NCBI GenBank assembly: GCA_020638635.1
Contig: JACKIE010000014.1
Span: forward strand, 1 to 64,000
Direction of reading: 5' to 3'
Origin: Planctomycetota bacterium
Lineage (GTDB): Bacteria; Planctomycetota; UBA8742; UBA2392
Length of the DNA stretch: 64,000 nt
The notes under the pieces were generated by a model. It saw nothing but the letters and a program-made list of their open reading frames with translations. It had not been told where the DNA came from and searched no databases. Shown here one piece after another: positions 39,415-47,817 of the stretch (within the stretch, counting starts at the first letter, position 1; each line of letters begins with the position of its first letter). Made by a program: the position numbers and the translations under genes.

Positions 39415-40623
39415 ATGACCACGACCGAAGCCTTTGCCACCAACTTCGACCTGACCGAAGAGCAGCAGCAGATCCAGCAGGCCGCGCGCGAGTTCGTCAA
39501 AGACCACGTCGCGCCCAGGGCCCAGGAACTCGATGAAAAGGCCGAGTTCCCCGTAGACAACTACAAGCAGATGGCCGAGCTCGGTTTCCTCGGCCTCAGC
39601 ATCCCCGAAGAGGCCGGCGGCAGCGGCTTCGACACCCTCAGCTTCATCCTGGTCGTCGAGGAACTCAGCAAGGCCTGCGGCAGCACCGGCCTCGGTTACG
39701 CGGCGCACATCAGCCTCGGCGTCACGCCCGTCTACCTGTTCGGCACTGATGAGCAAAAGCAGAAGTACGTGCCCCAGCTGTGCCGCGGCGTCGATGACGA
39801 CGGCAACCTCACGCTGGGCTGCTTCGGCCTCACTGAGCCCGGCGCGGGCTCCGACGCCGGCGGCACCAAGACCACGGCCGAGCGCAAATCCGACCACTGG
39901 CTGGTGAACGGCCGCAAGGCCTGGATCACCAACCCGCACTACGCCAAGACCTGCATCTTCACGGCCAAGACCAACCAGAACCCGAAGGATGGCAAGGGCA
40001 TCACGGCCTTCATCGCGGAGCTGGGCACGCCCGGCTTCAAGGTGGAAGCCAAGGAAGACAAGCTCGGCATGCGCAGCAGCGACACCGCGCAGCTGGTGTT
40101 CGAGGACATGAAGCTGCCGCTGGACGCCGTGGCGGGCGGCGAGCCGCAGGTGGATGTCGGCTTCAACAAGTTCATGAAGACGCTGGCCGGCGGGCGCATC
40201 AGCATCGGCGCGCTGGCGCTGGGCATCGCGGAGGGCGCGTACCAGAAGGCGCTGGAGTACGCGCGCCAGCGCAAGCAGTTCAACAAGCCGATCGGCACCT
40301 TCCAGGGCGTGTCGTTCATGCTGGCGGACATGGCCATGGAGATCAGCGCGGCCCGCCACCTCGTGTACCACGCGGCCAGGCTGCGCGACGCCGGCCGCGA
40401 CTTCGCACTGGCGGGCAGCATGGCCAAGCTCTACGCCAGCGAAGTAGCCATGAAGACCTGCACCAACGCGATACAGGTGCTGGGCGGCGTGGGCTACACC
40501 AGGGAGTACGACGTAGAGCGCATGTACCGAGACGCCAAGCTCTGCGAAATAGGCGAAGGCACCTCCGAGGTACAAAGGCTAGTAATCAGCCGCCAAATCC
40601 TCGGCGACCTGCGGAACGTGTAA
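39415..40623 (+). CDS. Acyl-CoA dehydrogenase
   Basis: 402 residues from ATG 39415. Flavoprotein that alpha,beta-dehydrogenates acyl-CoA and passes electrons to ETF. N-terminal helical domain (LTEEQQQIQQAAREFVKDHV), signature CFGLTEPGAGSDAGG, FAD-binding ITNPHYAKTCIFTAK, and C-terminal helices with AYQKALEYARQRKQFNKPI, YTREYDVERMYRDAKLCEIG and EGTSEVQR, where the Glu of EGT is the usual catalytic base in the short-chain/butyryl type. It stands alone; ETF and thiolase genes are not in the window. Confidence 0.94.
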   Translation: MTTTEAFATNFDLTEEQQQIQQAAREFVKDHVAPRAQELDEKAEFPVDNYKQMAELGFLGLSIPEEAGGSGFDTLSFILVVEELSKACGSTGLGYAAHISLGVTPVYLFGTDEQKQKYVPQLCRGVDDDGNLTLGCFGLTEPGAGSDAGGTKTTAERKSDHWLVNGRKAWITNPHYAKTCIFTAKTNQNPKDGKGITAFIAELGTPGFKVEAKEDKLGMRSSDTAQLVFEDMKLPLDAVAGGEPQVDVGFNKFMKTLAGGRISIGALALGIAEGAYQKALEYARQRKQFNKPIGTFQGVSFMLADMAMEISAARHLVYHAARLRDAGRDFALAGSMAKLYASEVAMKTCTNAIQVLGGVGYTREYDVERMYRDAKLCEIGEGTSEVQRLVISRQILGDLRNV

Positions 40624-40640
40624 ACCCGCGCGAACCCATT

Positions 40641-40760
40641 CGAGCCCCGGCCGAAAGGCCGGGGACACGCGGCGATTTTGCCGCGTGAAGCGTGAGGGAA
40701 CACCAAAAAGATTCGCCCGCCAGAAGCGGCGGGCGTCCCCGGCGTTTCCGCCGGGGCTCT
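40641..40760. repeat. REP-like element, family B, left copy
   Basis: GAGCCCCGGCCGAAAGGCCG opens; GGCGATTTTGCCGC and CGCCCGCCAGAAGCGGCGGG hairpins follow; CCCCGGCGTTTCCGCCGGGG closes. The unit is itself an inverted repeat. Its last bases reach the stop of the RAYT on the minus strand. Confidence 0.85.
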
Positions 40761-41241
40761 AGATTTCCGGCCCCTGTTCGTTCAGTACGTAGTTGATTGC
40801 GTCGTTGACGGATTTCTCCGTCAGCAACCGTCCCTGGTTACCTCGTTCGGTCCAGATCGGGCGGTCGGCGTCGAATTTTCCGGCCTCGCGCAGCATGCGT
40901 GTGGCTCGCGCCTTGATGGCGTTCAACATCTTGCTGCTGTTCTCGACTGCCTTGATAACCACGTGCACGTGGTTGCTGCGCACGTTCAGCGCGAGCACAG
41001 GCCAGTTCTTGAAGCGACAGTAGCCCTCAATGGCCTCGCGAACGATCTTGCGGCTTGACGCGTCAAGCGTTACCGGCGGGTGCTTCAGCTTTCCCTTCAT
41101 GTACTCGTGAAGGAAAGGGTCAGGCGGCAGCCGTACGGACGGGTTGCGGCTGACGGACCTGCGTTCATCACCGTGCAACCATGTGCCACGGGTGGTGAAG
41201 GTAAGATGCCATGCCAAGGTCGGTGTGAACTGATCGCGCAT
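40759..41241 (-). CDS. REP-associated tyrosine transposase (RAYT)
   Basis: 160 residues from ATG 41241. LAWHLTFTTRGTWLHGDER at the start and HUH motif VRSNHVHVVIKA mark the Y1_Tnp/RAYT family; the probable catalytic Tyr lies in the final helix (NDAINYVLNEQG). It is bracketed by two long REP-like units (40641-40760, 41258-41386) with matching sequence, the classic REPtron layout in which one RAYT maintains its own hairpin family. TATCCT at 41248-41253 (minus strand) ends six bases before the ATG; no ribosome site is present. Confidence 0.88.
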   Translation of the reverse strand: MRDQFTPTLAWHLTFTTRGTWLHGDERRSVSRNPSVRLPPDPFLHEYMKGKLKHPPVTLDASSRKIVREAIEGYCRFKNWPVLALNVRSNHVHVVIKAVENSSKMLNAIKARATRMLREAGKFDADRPIWTERGNQGRLLTEKSVNDAINYVLNEQGPEI

Positions 41242-41257
41242 GCAGCAAGGATACACG

Positions 41258-41386
41258 AGCCCCGGCCGAAAGGCCGGGGGTTCGCGAAGCGAACGTACGC
41301 GCAGCGAGGCGGCGATTTTGCCGCGTGAGCTTTTCGCCCGCCAAAAGCGGCGGGCGTCCCCGGCCTTTCGGCCGGGGCTCGAGGCG
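41258..41386. repeat. REP-like element, family B, right copy
   Basis: GAGCCCCGGCCGAAAGGCCG opens and CCCCGGCCTTTCGGCCGGGG closes, with the same internal GGCGATTTTGCCGCGTGA and CGCCCGCCAAAAGCGGCGGG hairpins as the left copy plus an extra GTTCGCGAAGCGAACG hairpin. Between it and the WD40 stop lies CACGGCCGGGACGGCCGTG (41405-41423). Confidence 0.85.
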
Positions 41387-41423
41387 TTGGAAGATTCCTG
41401 GGATCACGGCCGGGACGGCCGTG

Positions 41424-42362
41424 CTACGCAACCCACACGCGGCAGGTTTCGTCCTTGCTGCCGGTGATGATGGTCTTGCTGTCGCGGCTCCAGGCCACGG
41501 CGTTGATGTGGTTGGTGTGGCCCTTGAACATCAGCCGCGGGTCGCCCTTTGACATGTCGGCCTGTGCCGGCGTCAGCGCCGGGTTCTCGATATCCCACAG
41601 GTACAGGGCGTTGTCCGTGCCGCCCATGGCCAGCCACTTGCTGTCCGGGCTGAACGCCAGCGAGGTCACCGTCTGCACGCCCGTGGGGATGGTTTTCACG
41701 CTTTCACCCGTGTCCGGGTTCCAGAGCCGGATTTCTTCCTCATTCCCGCCCGTGGCGATCAGGCTGCCGTCGGGGCTCCAGGCCGCGGTGAGCACGCTTT
41801 CCGGCCCGGCCTTGATGACGTGCAGCTGCTCGTTGGTCTCGAGGTTCCAGATGCGCGCGGTGCCGTCGCTGCCGGCGCTCACGCAGCGCTTGTTGTCGGG
41901 GCTGACGGCCACGCACAAGGCCGGGGCCTCGTGCTTGTTCATCACCGCGCGCTGCTTGCCCTTGGCGGCGTCCCAGCGCATCACCTTGCGGTCGTCGGCC
42001 ACGCTCAGCACGAAGCTGCCGTCGTGGGCGAACGCCAGCCCGTTCACCGTGCCGTGGTGGCCCGTGCCGCCCATGTACTTGGCGCCCTCCTTGCCGGCCG
42101 CGACATCCCAGAACAGCACCTGGTTGGTGACGTTGCCGCTGGCCGCCAGCTTGCCGTCGGGGCTGACCGCCACGCCCATGATCGGCGACTTGCTGCCGCC
42201 CATGGTGTGCAGCAGCTTGCCTGCCGCGACGTCCCAGACGCGGACGTTGGTGTCTTTGCTGCCGGTGACGAGCGTCTTGCCGTCGGCTGAAAGCGACAGG
42301 CAGAACACGTTGCCCTTGTGGCCGCGCAGAACGTGTTTTGGTGTGAAGGTAGGTGTGGTCAT
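41424..42362 (-). CDS. WD40-repeat beta-propeller protein
   Basis: 312 residues from ATG 42362 with GAGGAATGAG upstream. Seven WD40 repeats fill the whole protein (LRGHKGNVFCLSLSADGKTL, DTNVRVWDVAAG, SPDGKLAASGNVTNQVLFWD, and the last FKGHTNHINAVAWSRDSKTI). It is a single seven-bladed propeller, with no kinase domain attached and no signal peptide, so probably a cytoplasmic interaction platform. Its TAG stop directly follows a CGGCCGGGACGGCCG hairpin. Partner unknown. Confidence 0.9.
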   Translation of the reverse strand: MTTPTFTPKHVLRGHKGNVFCLSLSADGKTLVTGSKDTNVRVWDVAAGKLLHTMGGSKSPIMGVAVSPDGKLAASGNVTNQVLFWDVAAGKEGAKYMGGTGHHGTVNGLAFAHDGSFVLSVADDRKVMRWDAAKGKQRAVMNKHEAPALCVAVSPDNKRCVSAGSDGTARIWNLETNEQLHVIKAGPESVLTAAWSPDGSLIATGGNEEEIRLWNPDTGESVKTIPTGVQTVTSLAFSPDSKWLAMGGTDNALYLWDIENPALTPAQADMSKGDPRLMFKGHTNHINAVAWSRDSKTIITGSKDETCRVWVA

Positions 42363-42502
42363 GGTCTCATTCCTCAGGGCGGACCTTAGCAGCCTGCCGG
42401 GCGCGCGACAATTTCGCGATTGCATACAGCGCACCGCAGGCCGCCGTTGCCGTCTGGACACTATTGCCCTACAGTTTAGGCGGAATCGCAACGGGGGGTC
42501 GC

Positions 42503-43144
42503 ATGCTGGCATCTGTGGGGCTATACGTCGGCATCGCCGCCGGCGCTGTGCTGGTGGTGATCATCGTGGCGCTGGCCATGCGCGGCAAGCACCAGCCCGC
42601 GGAGCCGCAGAAGCCGCAGGTGCCCGCCGACCCGCCGCCCGCCGTGGACGCCGCGGTGATGACGCCCGCGCCCACCCACATGGCGGAACCCGAGCCGCAG
42701 CCGGCACCCGAGCCGGCCAAGCCGAAACCCGCCCCCGAGCCCAAGCCGGTCGAGGAAGCCAAGCCCGCCACACTGCAAGTGGAGGCGCTGGCGCCTTCCA
42801 TGACCGACACCATGCCCGCGCTCGCCGAGGAGTCGCTGTCGCCCTCCATGACCGACTCCGTGCCCATGCTGGGCGCCGAGGCCGACGACATGAAGATGGG
42901 CACCGACGAGCTGCCGAAGTTCGGCACCGCGGAGGTGCCGAAACTCGACGATGGGTCGCCCAAGTACCGCACGCCCGCCGCGCAGGAGCTGTCGGACGCC
43001 ATCGCCAGCGGCACCTGCCCCAAGTGCAAAGCGCCCACCTTCGTGGGCGACGCCACCAGCGACGACAACACCATGTACACGCTCGAAGCCCGCTGCGGAG
43101 CCTGCGGCCACAAGGCCAAACTGATCGACATGCGCGTGGGCTAG
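42503..43144 (+). CDS. Membrane-anchored zinc-ribbon protein
   Basis: 213 residues from ATG 42503 (GGGGGG upstream). One N-terminal membrane helix (VGLYVGIAAGAVLVVIIVAL), a Pro/Glu/Lys linker (about 30-85), two similar short motifs (EALAPSMTDTMPAL, ESLSPSMTDSVPML), and a C-terminal zinc ribbon with cysteine pairs in TCPKCKAP and CGACGHK. It could be an envelope or cytoplasmic-face adaptor, depending on topology. The TAG stop is the first triplet of a hairpin whose other end is the stop of the convergent EamA gene. Confidence 0.7.
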   Translation: MLASVGLYVGIAAGAVLVVIIVALAMRGKHQPAEPQKPQVPADPPPAVDAAVMTPAPTHMAEPEPQPAPEPAKPKPAPEPKPVEEAKPATLQVEALAPSMTDTMPALAEESLSPSMTDSVPMLGAEADDMKMGTDELPKFGTAEVPKLDDGSPKYRTPAAQELSDAIASGTCPKCKAPTFVGDATSDDNTMYTLEARCGACGHKAKLIDMRVG

Positions 43145-43167
43145 GGACACGCGGCAGCGTGTCCCTA
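43142..43167. repeat. TAGGGACACGC hairpin giving both convergent stops
   Basis: TAGGGACACGCGGCAGCGTG followed by TCCCTA: TAG 43142-43144 ends the zinc-ribbon gene and CTA 43165-43167 is the TAG of the EamA gene. Stem of about 11 bases. Confidence 0.85.
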
Positions 43168-44070
43168 CGGCCGGCGCAGAATGCGGCCGTCTACCAGCAG
43201 CAGCCCCAGCGCGATCACGGCCATGCCTGCGACCTGCCGCCACTCAAGCACTTCGCCCAGCAGCGGCACGCACAGCAGGGTCGAGCTGACCGGCACCAGC
43301 AGCGTCACCAGCAAAATGTTCGTCGCACCGGCCGCCTTCAGCAGCTTGAAGTACAGTACGTAGGCGAACGAGGTGCTGACCAGCGCCAGCGCCACCAGCG
43401 AAGCAAGCGACTGCCAGCCGGGCGTCGCGTTCCAGGGCTGCTCCAGCGCCGCCAGCGGAGCGATCAGCATTGCCGCGGCCGTGAGCTGCCCGGTCGCCAG
43501 GGCCAGCGGCGGTACTTGGCCGACTTTGCGGCCGAAGATGCCGGCGAGCGCGTAGCACACGCCGGCGCCGAGCACGGCCAGGTAGGCCAGCAGCTCGCCC
43601 TCGCCGGACAGGGCTTCGCGCCCGACCATCACGCCGACGCCGACCACGCCCAGCAGGCAGCCGGCGAGGCGGTTGAGGGTCATGCGTTCGTCGCGGGTCA
43701 TGAAGTGCGCCAGCACCACGGTGAACAGCGGGGTGGTGGCGTTCAGCATGCTGGCCAGCGCGCCGCCGATGCGGGTGAGGCCCCAGAACATCAGGGCGAA
43801 GGGCAGCGCGTTGTTGAACAGGCCCAGCAGAAAGTACCAACCCCATGCGCGGCCGCCGGGCAGCTTCACGCGCATGGGGCGCAGTGCGACATGCAGGGCC
43901 AGCGCCGCCAGGGCCAGGCGCAGGAACACCAGCGACATGGGGCCGAAGTCGCGCAGGCCCAGCTCAATAAAGAGGAAGGAACCGCCCCAGAGCACGGACA
44001 GCGAGCCCAGCAGGCCCCACTCACGGGCCGTCATCGAGCGGGCGGCGGAAACCGGCAAAGGCGCATTCAT
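43165..44070 (-). CDS. EamA/DMT-superfamily transporter
   Basis: 301 residues from ATG 44070. Ten membrane helices in two homologous EamA halves (LGSLSVLWGGSFLFIELGL, LFNNALPFALMFWGLTRIGG, LAGCLLGVVGVGVMV; then LAYLAVLGAGVCYALAGIFG, YVLYFKLLKAAGATNILLVT, VAGMAVIALGLLLVDGRIL). These inner-membrane exporters move metabolites such as amino acids or nucleosides; the substrate is not predictable. TATGCT lies eight bases before the ATG. The gene upstream is also on the minus strand. Confidence 0.92.
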   Translation of the reverse strand: MNAPLPVSAARSMTAREWGLLGSLSVLWGGSFLFIELGLRDFGPMSLVFLRLALAALALHVALRPMRVKLPGGRAWGWYFLLGLFNNALPFALMFWGLTRIGGALASMLNATTPLFTVVLAHFMTRDERMTLNRLAGCLLGVVGVGVMVGREALSGEGELLAYLAVLGAGVCYALAGIFGRKVGQVPPLALATGQLTAAAMLIAPLAALEQPWNATPGWQSLASLVALALVSTSFAYVLYFKLLKAAGATNILLVTLLVPVSSTLLCVPLLGEVLEWRQVAGMAVIALGLLLVDGRILRRP

Positions 44071-44118
44071 GGCGCGAAAGCATACGCCGCGCCAACCAAC
44101 CCGCCATGGGCGCAACGG

Positions 44119-46617
44119 TCAGCGAAGGTCAACAGTGGTGGTCTGGCCGGCACGCACGGTCACGGTGCGGATTTCCAGGCTGCCGTGCCCTTCGATGCAC
44201 AGGTGGTAGTCGCCGGGAGGTAGTGCCTCGCTGATTTCGTCGGTGCTGACTTTCCCTTCGGGTGACCTGGAGATCTTGCAGCGCTCACCACCAAAGGAGT
44301 ACAGGTCCACATCGATCTTGCCGAGGCCGAGGACGCGGACAAAGCCCGGCGCCCTCCAGTCTAGGTCAGCGAGGGAGACCGTGTGCTCGCCGGTCAGTTG
44401 CAGGTCCAGCACGGCGCAGTGAACCACTTCCTCGCGCCAACGGTCGCGTCGCACCACGAGCTGCACCGGCCCCGCGGGCAGTTGCGTGGCCTGCTTCTCC
44501 TTTCCCTGCCAGACAGCAGAGAACTCGATGCCGTCGCGAGTCCAGCGAACCCAGGCGTCGATCGATTCCGTCTCGTCTTCATCGGTCAACGTGACTGTAC
44601 ATCCGCCGCTGATACTGGCGGGGTCCACGCGGTACTCGCGTGCAACGGGCAACCATGCGCTGCAGTGCTTGATTCTATCGCCCCAGCTGCTGCAGGCGGC
44701 GCCGCCGGGTGTGAACCAGCCGAACCAGCCGTCTTCGTCGTAGATCGCGTGGTCGGTATTCCAGGCCGAGTCATCGAGGTATAAATTTGCCTTGTTCCCG
44801 TCGGCGTCCGTGAGAAAGCGCACTGAGTAGCGCGCCGCGCCAGGCCAGCCGTCTAGCCCAAGGTGCACGGCGTTGACGGATGGGTCTGAAACGTCGAGCG
44901 GCACGTTGAAGACATAGAAGTGCCCGGGAACTTGCGGCCAGATGTCATACACGCCGGGGGGCATCGGCAGCGTCACCGGGATGCCGGGCGCCAGTTTCTG
45001 AAACTGGCCGTACAAGTCATTCGCGAGCGCTTCGGCCAGTAACCCGGCGGCGCCCCCGTCTCCCATCCCCGTCAGCGAGATGCCGCCGTCCGGCCGTTCC
45101 TCGTCCGGCCGCGTCAGTAGATTGTGCAGGTCCTGTCCCATCGTGAAGGTCACTTCGCGCACCTTGATGTCGAGGCGTGTGTAGACAGGCGGCCCGGGCA
45201 CGAAGTGCATTTCCTCGGTGCGCCCGTCCGGCAGGTCCACGATGTAGACACCCGGGTCCATGCTGCATGGCGTGTCGGGCGCGAACTCGGCGTTTTCATG
45301 AATGACGCGACGGCCCTTGGGCTGACACTTCAACTCGAATTTCGGGATATCGCGGCCGTTGACGCGCAGCGTGGCGTACCAGTCGCAAAAGGATTTCTTG
45401 CCAAGCCACACGGTGACGGCGTTCGCGCCGGACTCCAGCCACAAGTGATTGGTGGGGTCGCCCATGCTTTCACATTCGTAGCCGCCGGGCGCGATGCCGG
45501 TGAGCGACACGCGCACTTCCGCGCGCCCGCCGTGGTAGATCCGCAGGCTCCCGCCGAACACGTTCAGCACGCGATAGCCTTGCGTCTCCATCGGCATGTC
45601 GTCCAGCCAGCGCACGGTCAGGTCAACGTTGGCCGTGCGCGGTATCGTGAACGTCTCCTCGATATCGGCCGCAAGCTCGAACGTCCGCACCTGCTTCAGC
45701 GCGCCGAGCCCGTGGATCACGAGATGGGTCAACCCGGCCGGCAACCCGAAAATCAGCGCGCGCCCGCGCTCATCGGTGGCGGCCTGCCACTCCGGTGGCG
45801 GTGGCGGGCCGGTGATGGTGGGCTCGTCGCTGATGAATTCGTACTCGACCCCTTCGGGGCTGCCCTTGCCCGACTGGTCCAGCGGCGGCGGTTGCTCTGC
45901 GTCCTGATCGGCCAGGGCATCCAGCGCCCGCATGCTGTCCCGTCGCAGCTCGAACGCGACTGATTCATCGGACCAAGTGGGGAAGCCGGTTACTCTCACT
46001 CCCTCGGCCGGAGTGCCGTCCTCATAGCTGCATTTGACGTTGATCTGCAACCCGCGCCGGAAGCGGACGGTGACCGGCACGGCAAGATCGCCGCTCACCC
46101 ATGAGTGCCAGGCCGCCTGGTAGTCCTCCAGCGGATCGGCCGGGAACCAGCCCTGCGGGATCGCCAGCACGACTGTCGGCTTGTCCCGCAGGCCGGCGAC
46201 CGACAGGTTGTAGCGATAGGTGACTTCGCCTTCCGCGTTGGACACGGTGTTAACGGGCCAGTTCCCATCGTCGCGTTCGGGCAGGGGATCGAGGTCGGGT
46301 TCGCTCTCACCTTGTTCAATCACCACCAGGCGTGCCGGGGTGTCCCCAATCGGCGCATCGGTCGCGGCGTCAACGAGCCGCATTCGCAGCACGCAACTGT
46401 CGTCGGGTTTGGGTTGCCGCGGAGGCTCAGGCTTCGGCTCCGGATCGGCCAGATCCAGTGGGCCGTCAGTGTTCCGGGGCTGTGTTGACTGGCCACAGGG
46501 CAGAGGGTCGTGCACAAGTTCTGGCGCGTGGGCGTTACCGGGCAGCAGCATCAGCGTCACCGGTACCGCGATCAGCACGGCAAGCAGGCTAAGGGCGAGT
46601 CTGCGCCCGTTGGACAT
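44119..46617 (-). CDS. Large secreted protein with Ig-like/carboxypeptidase-regulatory-like repeats
   Basis: 832 residues. A signal peptide or membrane anchor (LALSLLAVLIAVPVTLMLLP) is followed by a Pro-rich linker (DPEPKPEPPRQPKPDD) and several beta-sandwich segments of the PEGA or carboxypeptidase-regulatory type (ARLVVIEQGE, VEGVRV, GRALIFGLPAGLTHLVIHG, SLTGIAPGGYECESM, ALPPGDYHLCIEGHG). The C-terminus RTVTVRAGQTTTVDLR closes a PEGA-like domain. It is probably surface or periplasmic. TAGCAT at 46624-46629 (minus strand) ends six bases before the ATG. Function unknown. Confidence 0.7.
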   Translation of the reverse strand: MSNGRRLALSLLAVLIAVPVTLMLLPGNAHAPELVHDPLPCGQSTQPRNTDGPLDLADPEPKPEPPRQPKPDDSCVLRMRLVDAATDAPIGDTPARLVVIEQGESEPDLDPLPERDDGNWPVNTVSNAEGEVTYRYNLSVAGLRDKPTVVLAIPQGWFPADPLEDYQAAWHSWVSGDLAVPVTVRFRRGLQINVKCSYEDGTPAEGVRVTGFPTWSDESVAFELRRDSMRALDALADQDAEQPPPLDQSGKGSPEGVEYEFISDEPTITGPPPPPEWQAATDERGRALIFGLPAGLTHLVIHGLGALKQVRTFELAADIEETFTIPRTANVDLTVRWLDDMPMETQGYRVLNVFGGSLRIYHGGRAEVRVSLTGIAPGGYECESMGDPTNHLWLESGANAVTVWLGKKSFCDWYATLRVNGRDIPKFELKCQPKGRRVIHENAEFAPDTPCSMDPGVYIVDLPDGRTEEMHFVPGPPVYTRLDIKVREVTFTMGQDLHNLLTRPDEERPDGGISLTGMGDGGAAGLLAEALANDLYGQFQKLAPGIPVTLPMPPGVYDIWPQVPGHFYVFNVPLDVSDPSVNAVHLGLDGWPGAARYSVRFLTDADGNKANLYLDDSAWNTDHAIYDEDGWFGWFTPGGAACSSWGDRIKHCSAWLPVAREYRVDPASISGGCTVTLTDEDETESIDAWVRWTRDGIEFSAVWQGKEKQATQLPAGPVQLVVRRDRWREEVVHCAVLDLQLTGEHTVSLADLDWRAPGFVRVLGLGKIDVDLYSFGGERCKISRSPEGKVSTDEISEALPPGDYHLCIEGHGSLEIRTVTVRAGQTTTVDLR

Positions 46618-46765
46618 GGATTCATGCTAACTGGCGGCGGGGAGGACGGCGATGAATTCCTGCCCGCAACTACTGCCGCGGGCGAGGCGCCCACGGCAGG
46701 CCCAGGCACTCCTGAAGGTCATACATGACTATCAGGGTCATTCGCTTCGCGAACCCTGCGCTACG

Positions 46766-47692
46766 TTAGCCGTTGGTGGTGATGGCTTCGATCAATTCTT
46801 TGACCGTGGCGTCGGCCTTGTCGGCCGGGACCTGGCAGGTGCCGGCGGCTACGTGGCCACCGCCGCCGTGCTTTAGCATCAGCTCGCCTACGTTGGTTTT
46901 GCTGCCGCGGTCGAGGATGCTCTTGCCGCAGGCGATCGCCACGTTCTGCCGCTGCTTGCCCCACATCACGTGCAGGCTGATGTTGCAGTCGGGAAACACC
47001 GCGTAGGGCATGAAGCGGTTGCCCGCGTAGATCTCATCTTCCTTGCGCAGGTCCAGCACCAGCAGGTTCTTGTACATGCGGCCGCAACGCTCAATCTGTT
47101 CGGCGTTGATGGCGGCGTGGCGCTTGTAGAGCTCGACGCGCTCGACGACGTCTTCGTCGGTGAGGATGTCGTCGATGCTGTGGGTGCGGATCAGGTCGAT
47201 CAGCTTGAACATCAGGTCTTTGTTGCTGATCGCGAAGTCGTGGAAGCGCCCCAGCCCCGTGCGCGCGTCCATGATGAAACTCAGCAGCACCCAGCCCTCC
47301 GGGTGCAGGATCTCCTCGCGCGTGAACTGCGCGCTGTCGGACTTGTCCACGGCCGCCATCAGCTGCTCGGTGATGTGGGGGAACTTGCCGGCGCCGCCAT
47401 AGTGCTTCCAGATCACGCGTGCGGCGGAGGGCGAATCGGGCTCGGTGATGAAGTTCTTGTGCTCGCCCACGCGGCTGAGCTCGGAGGCGTGGTGGTCGAA
47501 GGCGAGGTGCACGCCCTCTACATAAGGAAGGTTGGCGGTGATGTCGCGTTTGCTGACGGGGATCTTGCCGTCCTGCATGTCTTTGGGGTGGACGAACTCG
47601 ACGGCGTCGATCATGTCGAGCTCTTTCAGCAACGCCGCCGACATCAGGCCGTCAAAGTCGCTGCGCGTGATCAACCGGTACTTGTCCGCCAT
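46766..47692 (-). CDS. DHH-family phosphoesterase
   Basis: 308 residues from ATG 47692 with a strong AGGGAGGGT site. The DHH catalytic domain has RSDFDGLMSAALL (metal-binding Asp pair), LAFDHHASEL and the later SADxxQF-like DKSDSAQFT; the DHHA1 substrate domain ends with GGGGHVAAGTCQV. Members are nanoRNases, c-di-AMP phosphodiesterases or exopolyphosphatases; without GGDEF or PAS domains it is most like the stand-alone nanoRNase/pAp-phosphatase group. Cytoplasmic and manganese-dependent in known relatives. It stands alone here. Confidence 0.88.
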   Translation of the reverse strand: MADKYRLITRSDFDGLMSAALLKELDMIDAVEFVHPKDMQDGKIPVSKRDITANLPYVEGVHLAFDHHASELSRVGEHKNFITEPDSPSAARVIWKHYGGAGKFPHITEQLMAAVDKSDSAQFTREEILHPEGWVLLSFIMDARTGLGRFHDFAISNKDLMFKLIDLIRTHSIDDILTDEDVVERVELYKRHAAINAEQIERCGRMYKNLLVLDLRKEDEIYAGNRFMPYAVFPDCNISLHVMWGKQRQNVAIACGKSILDRGSKTNVGELMLKHGGGGHVAAGTCQVPADKADATVKELIEAITTNG

Positions 47693-47817
47693 CGCACCCT
47701 CCCTGAAGCCGGCATCATAGCCCCGAACCCGGCCAGCCAAAAGGGCGGCCTTGATTAGCATCCCAGTATCATTGTTGTGGCCCTGGTCGGGACTGCTAGA
47801 TTGGTGAAGGGATTCCG

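Noticed and set aside
41455..44223. 922-codon plus-strand open frame across the WD40, zinc-ribbon and EamA genes
   Set aside because: It overlaps three well-supported genes in other frames and has no coherent domain.
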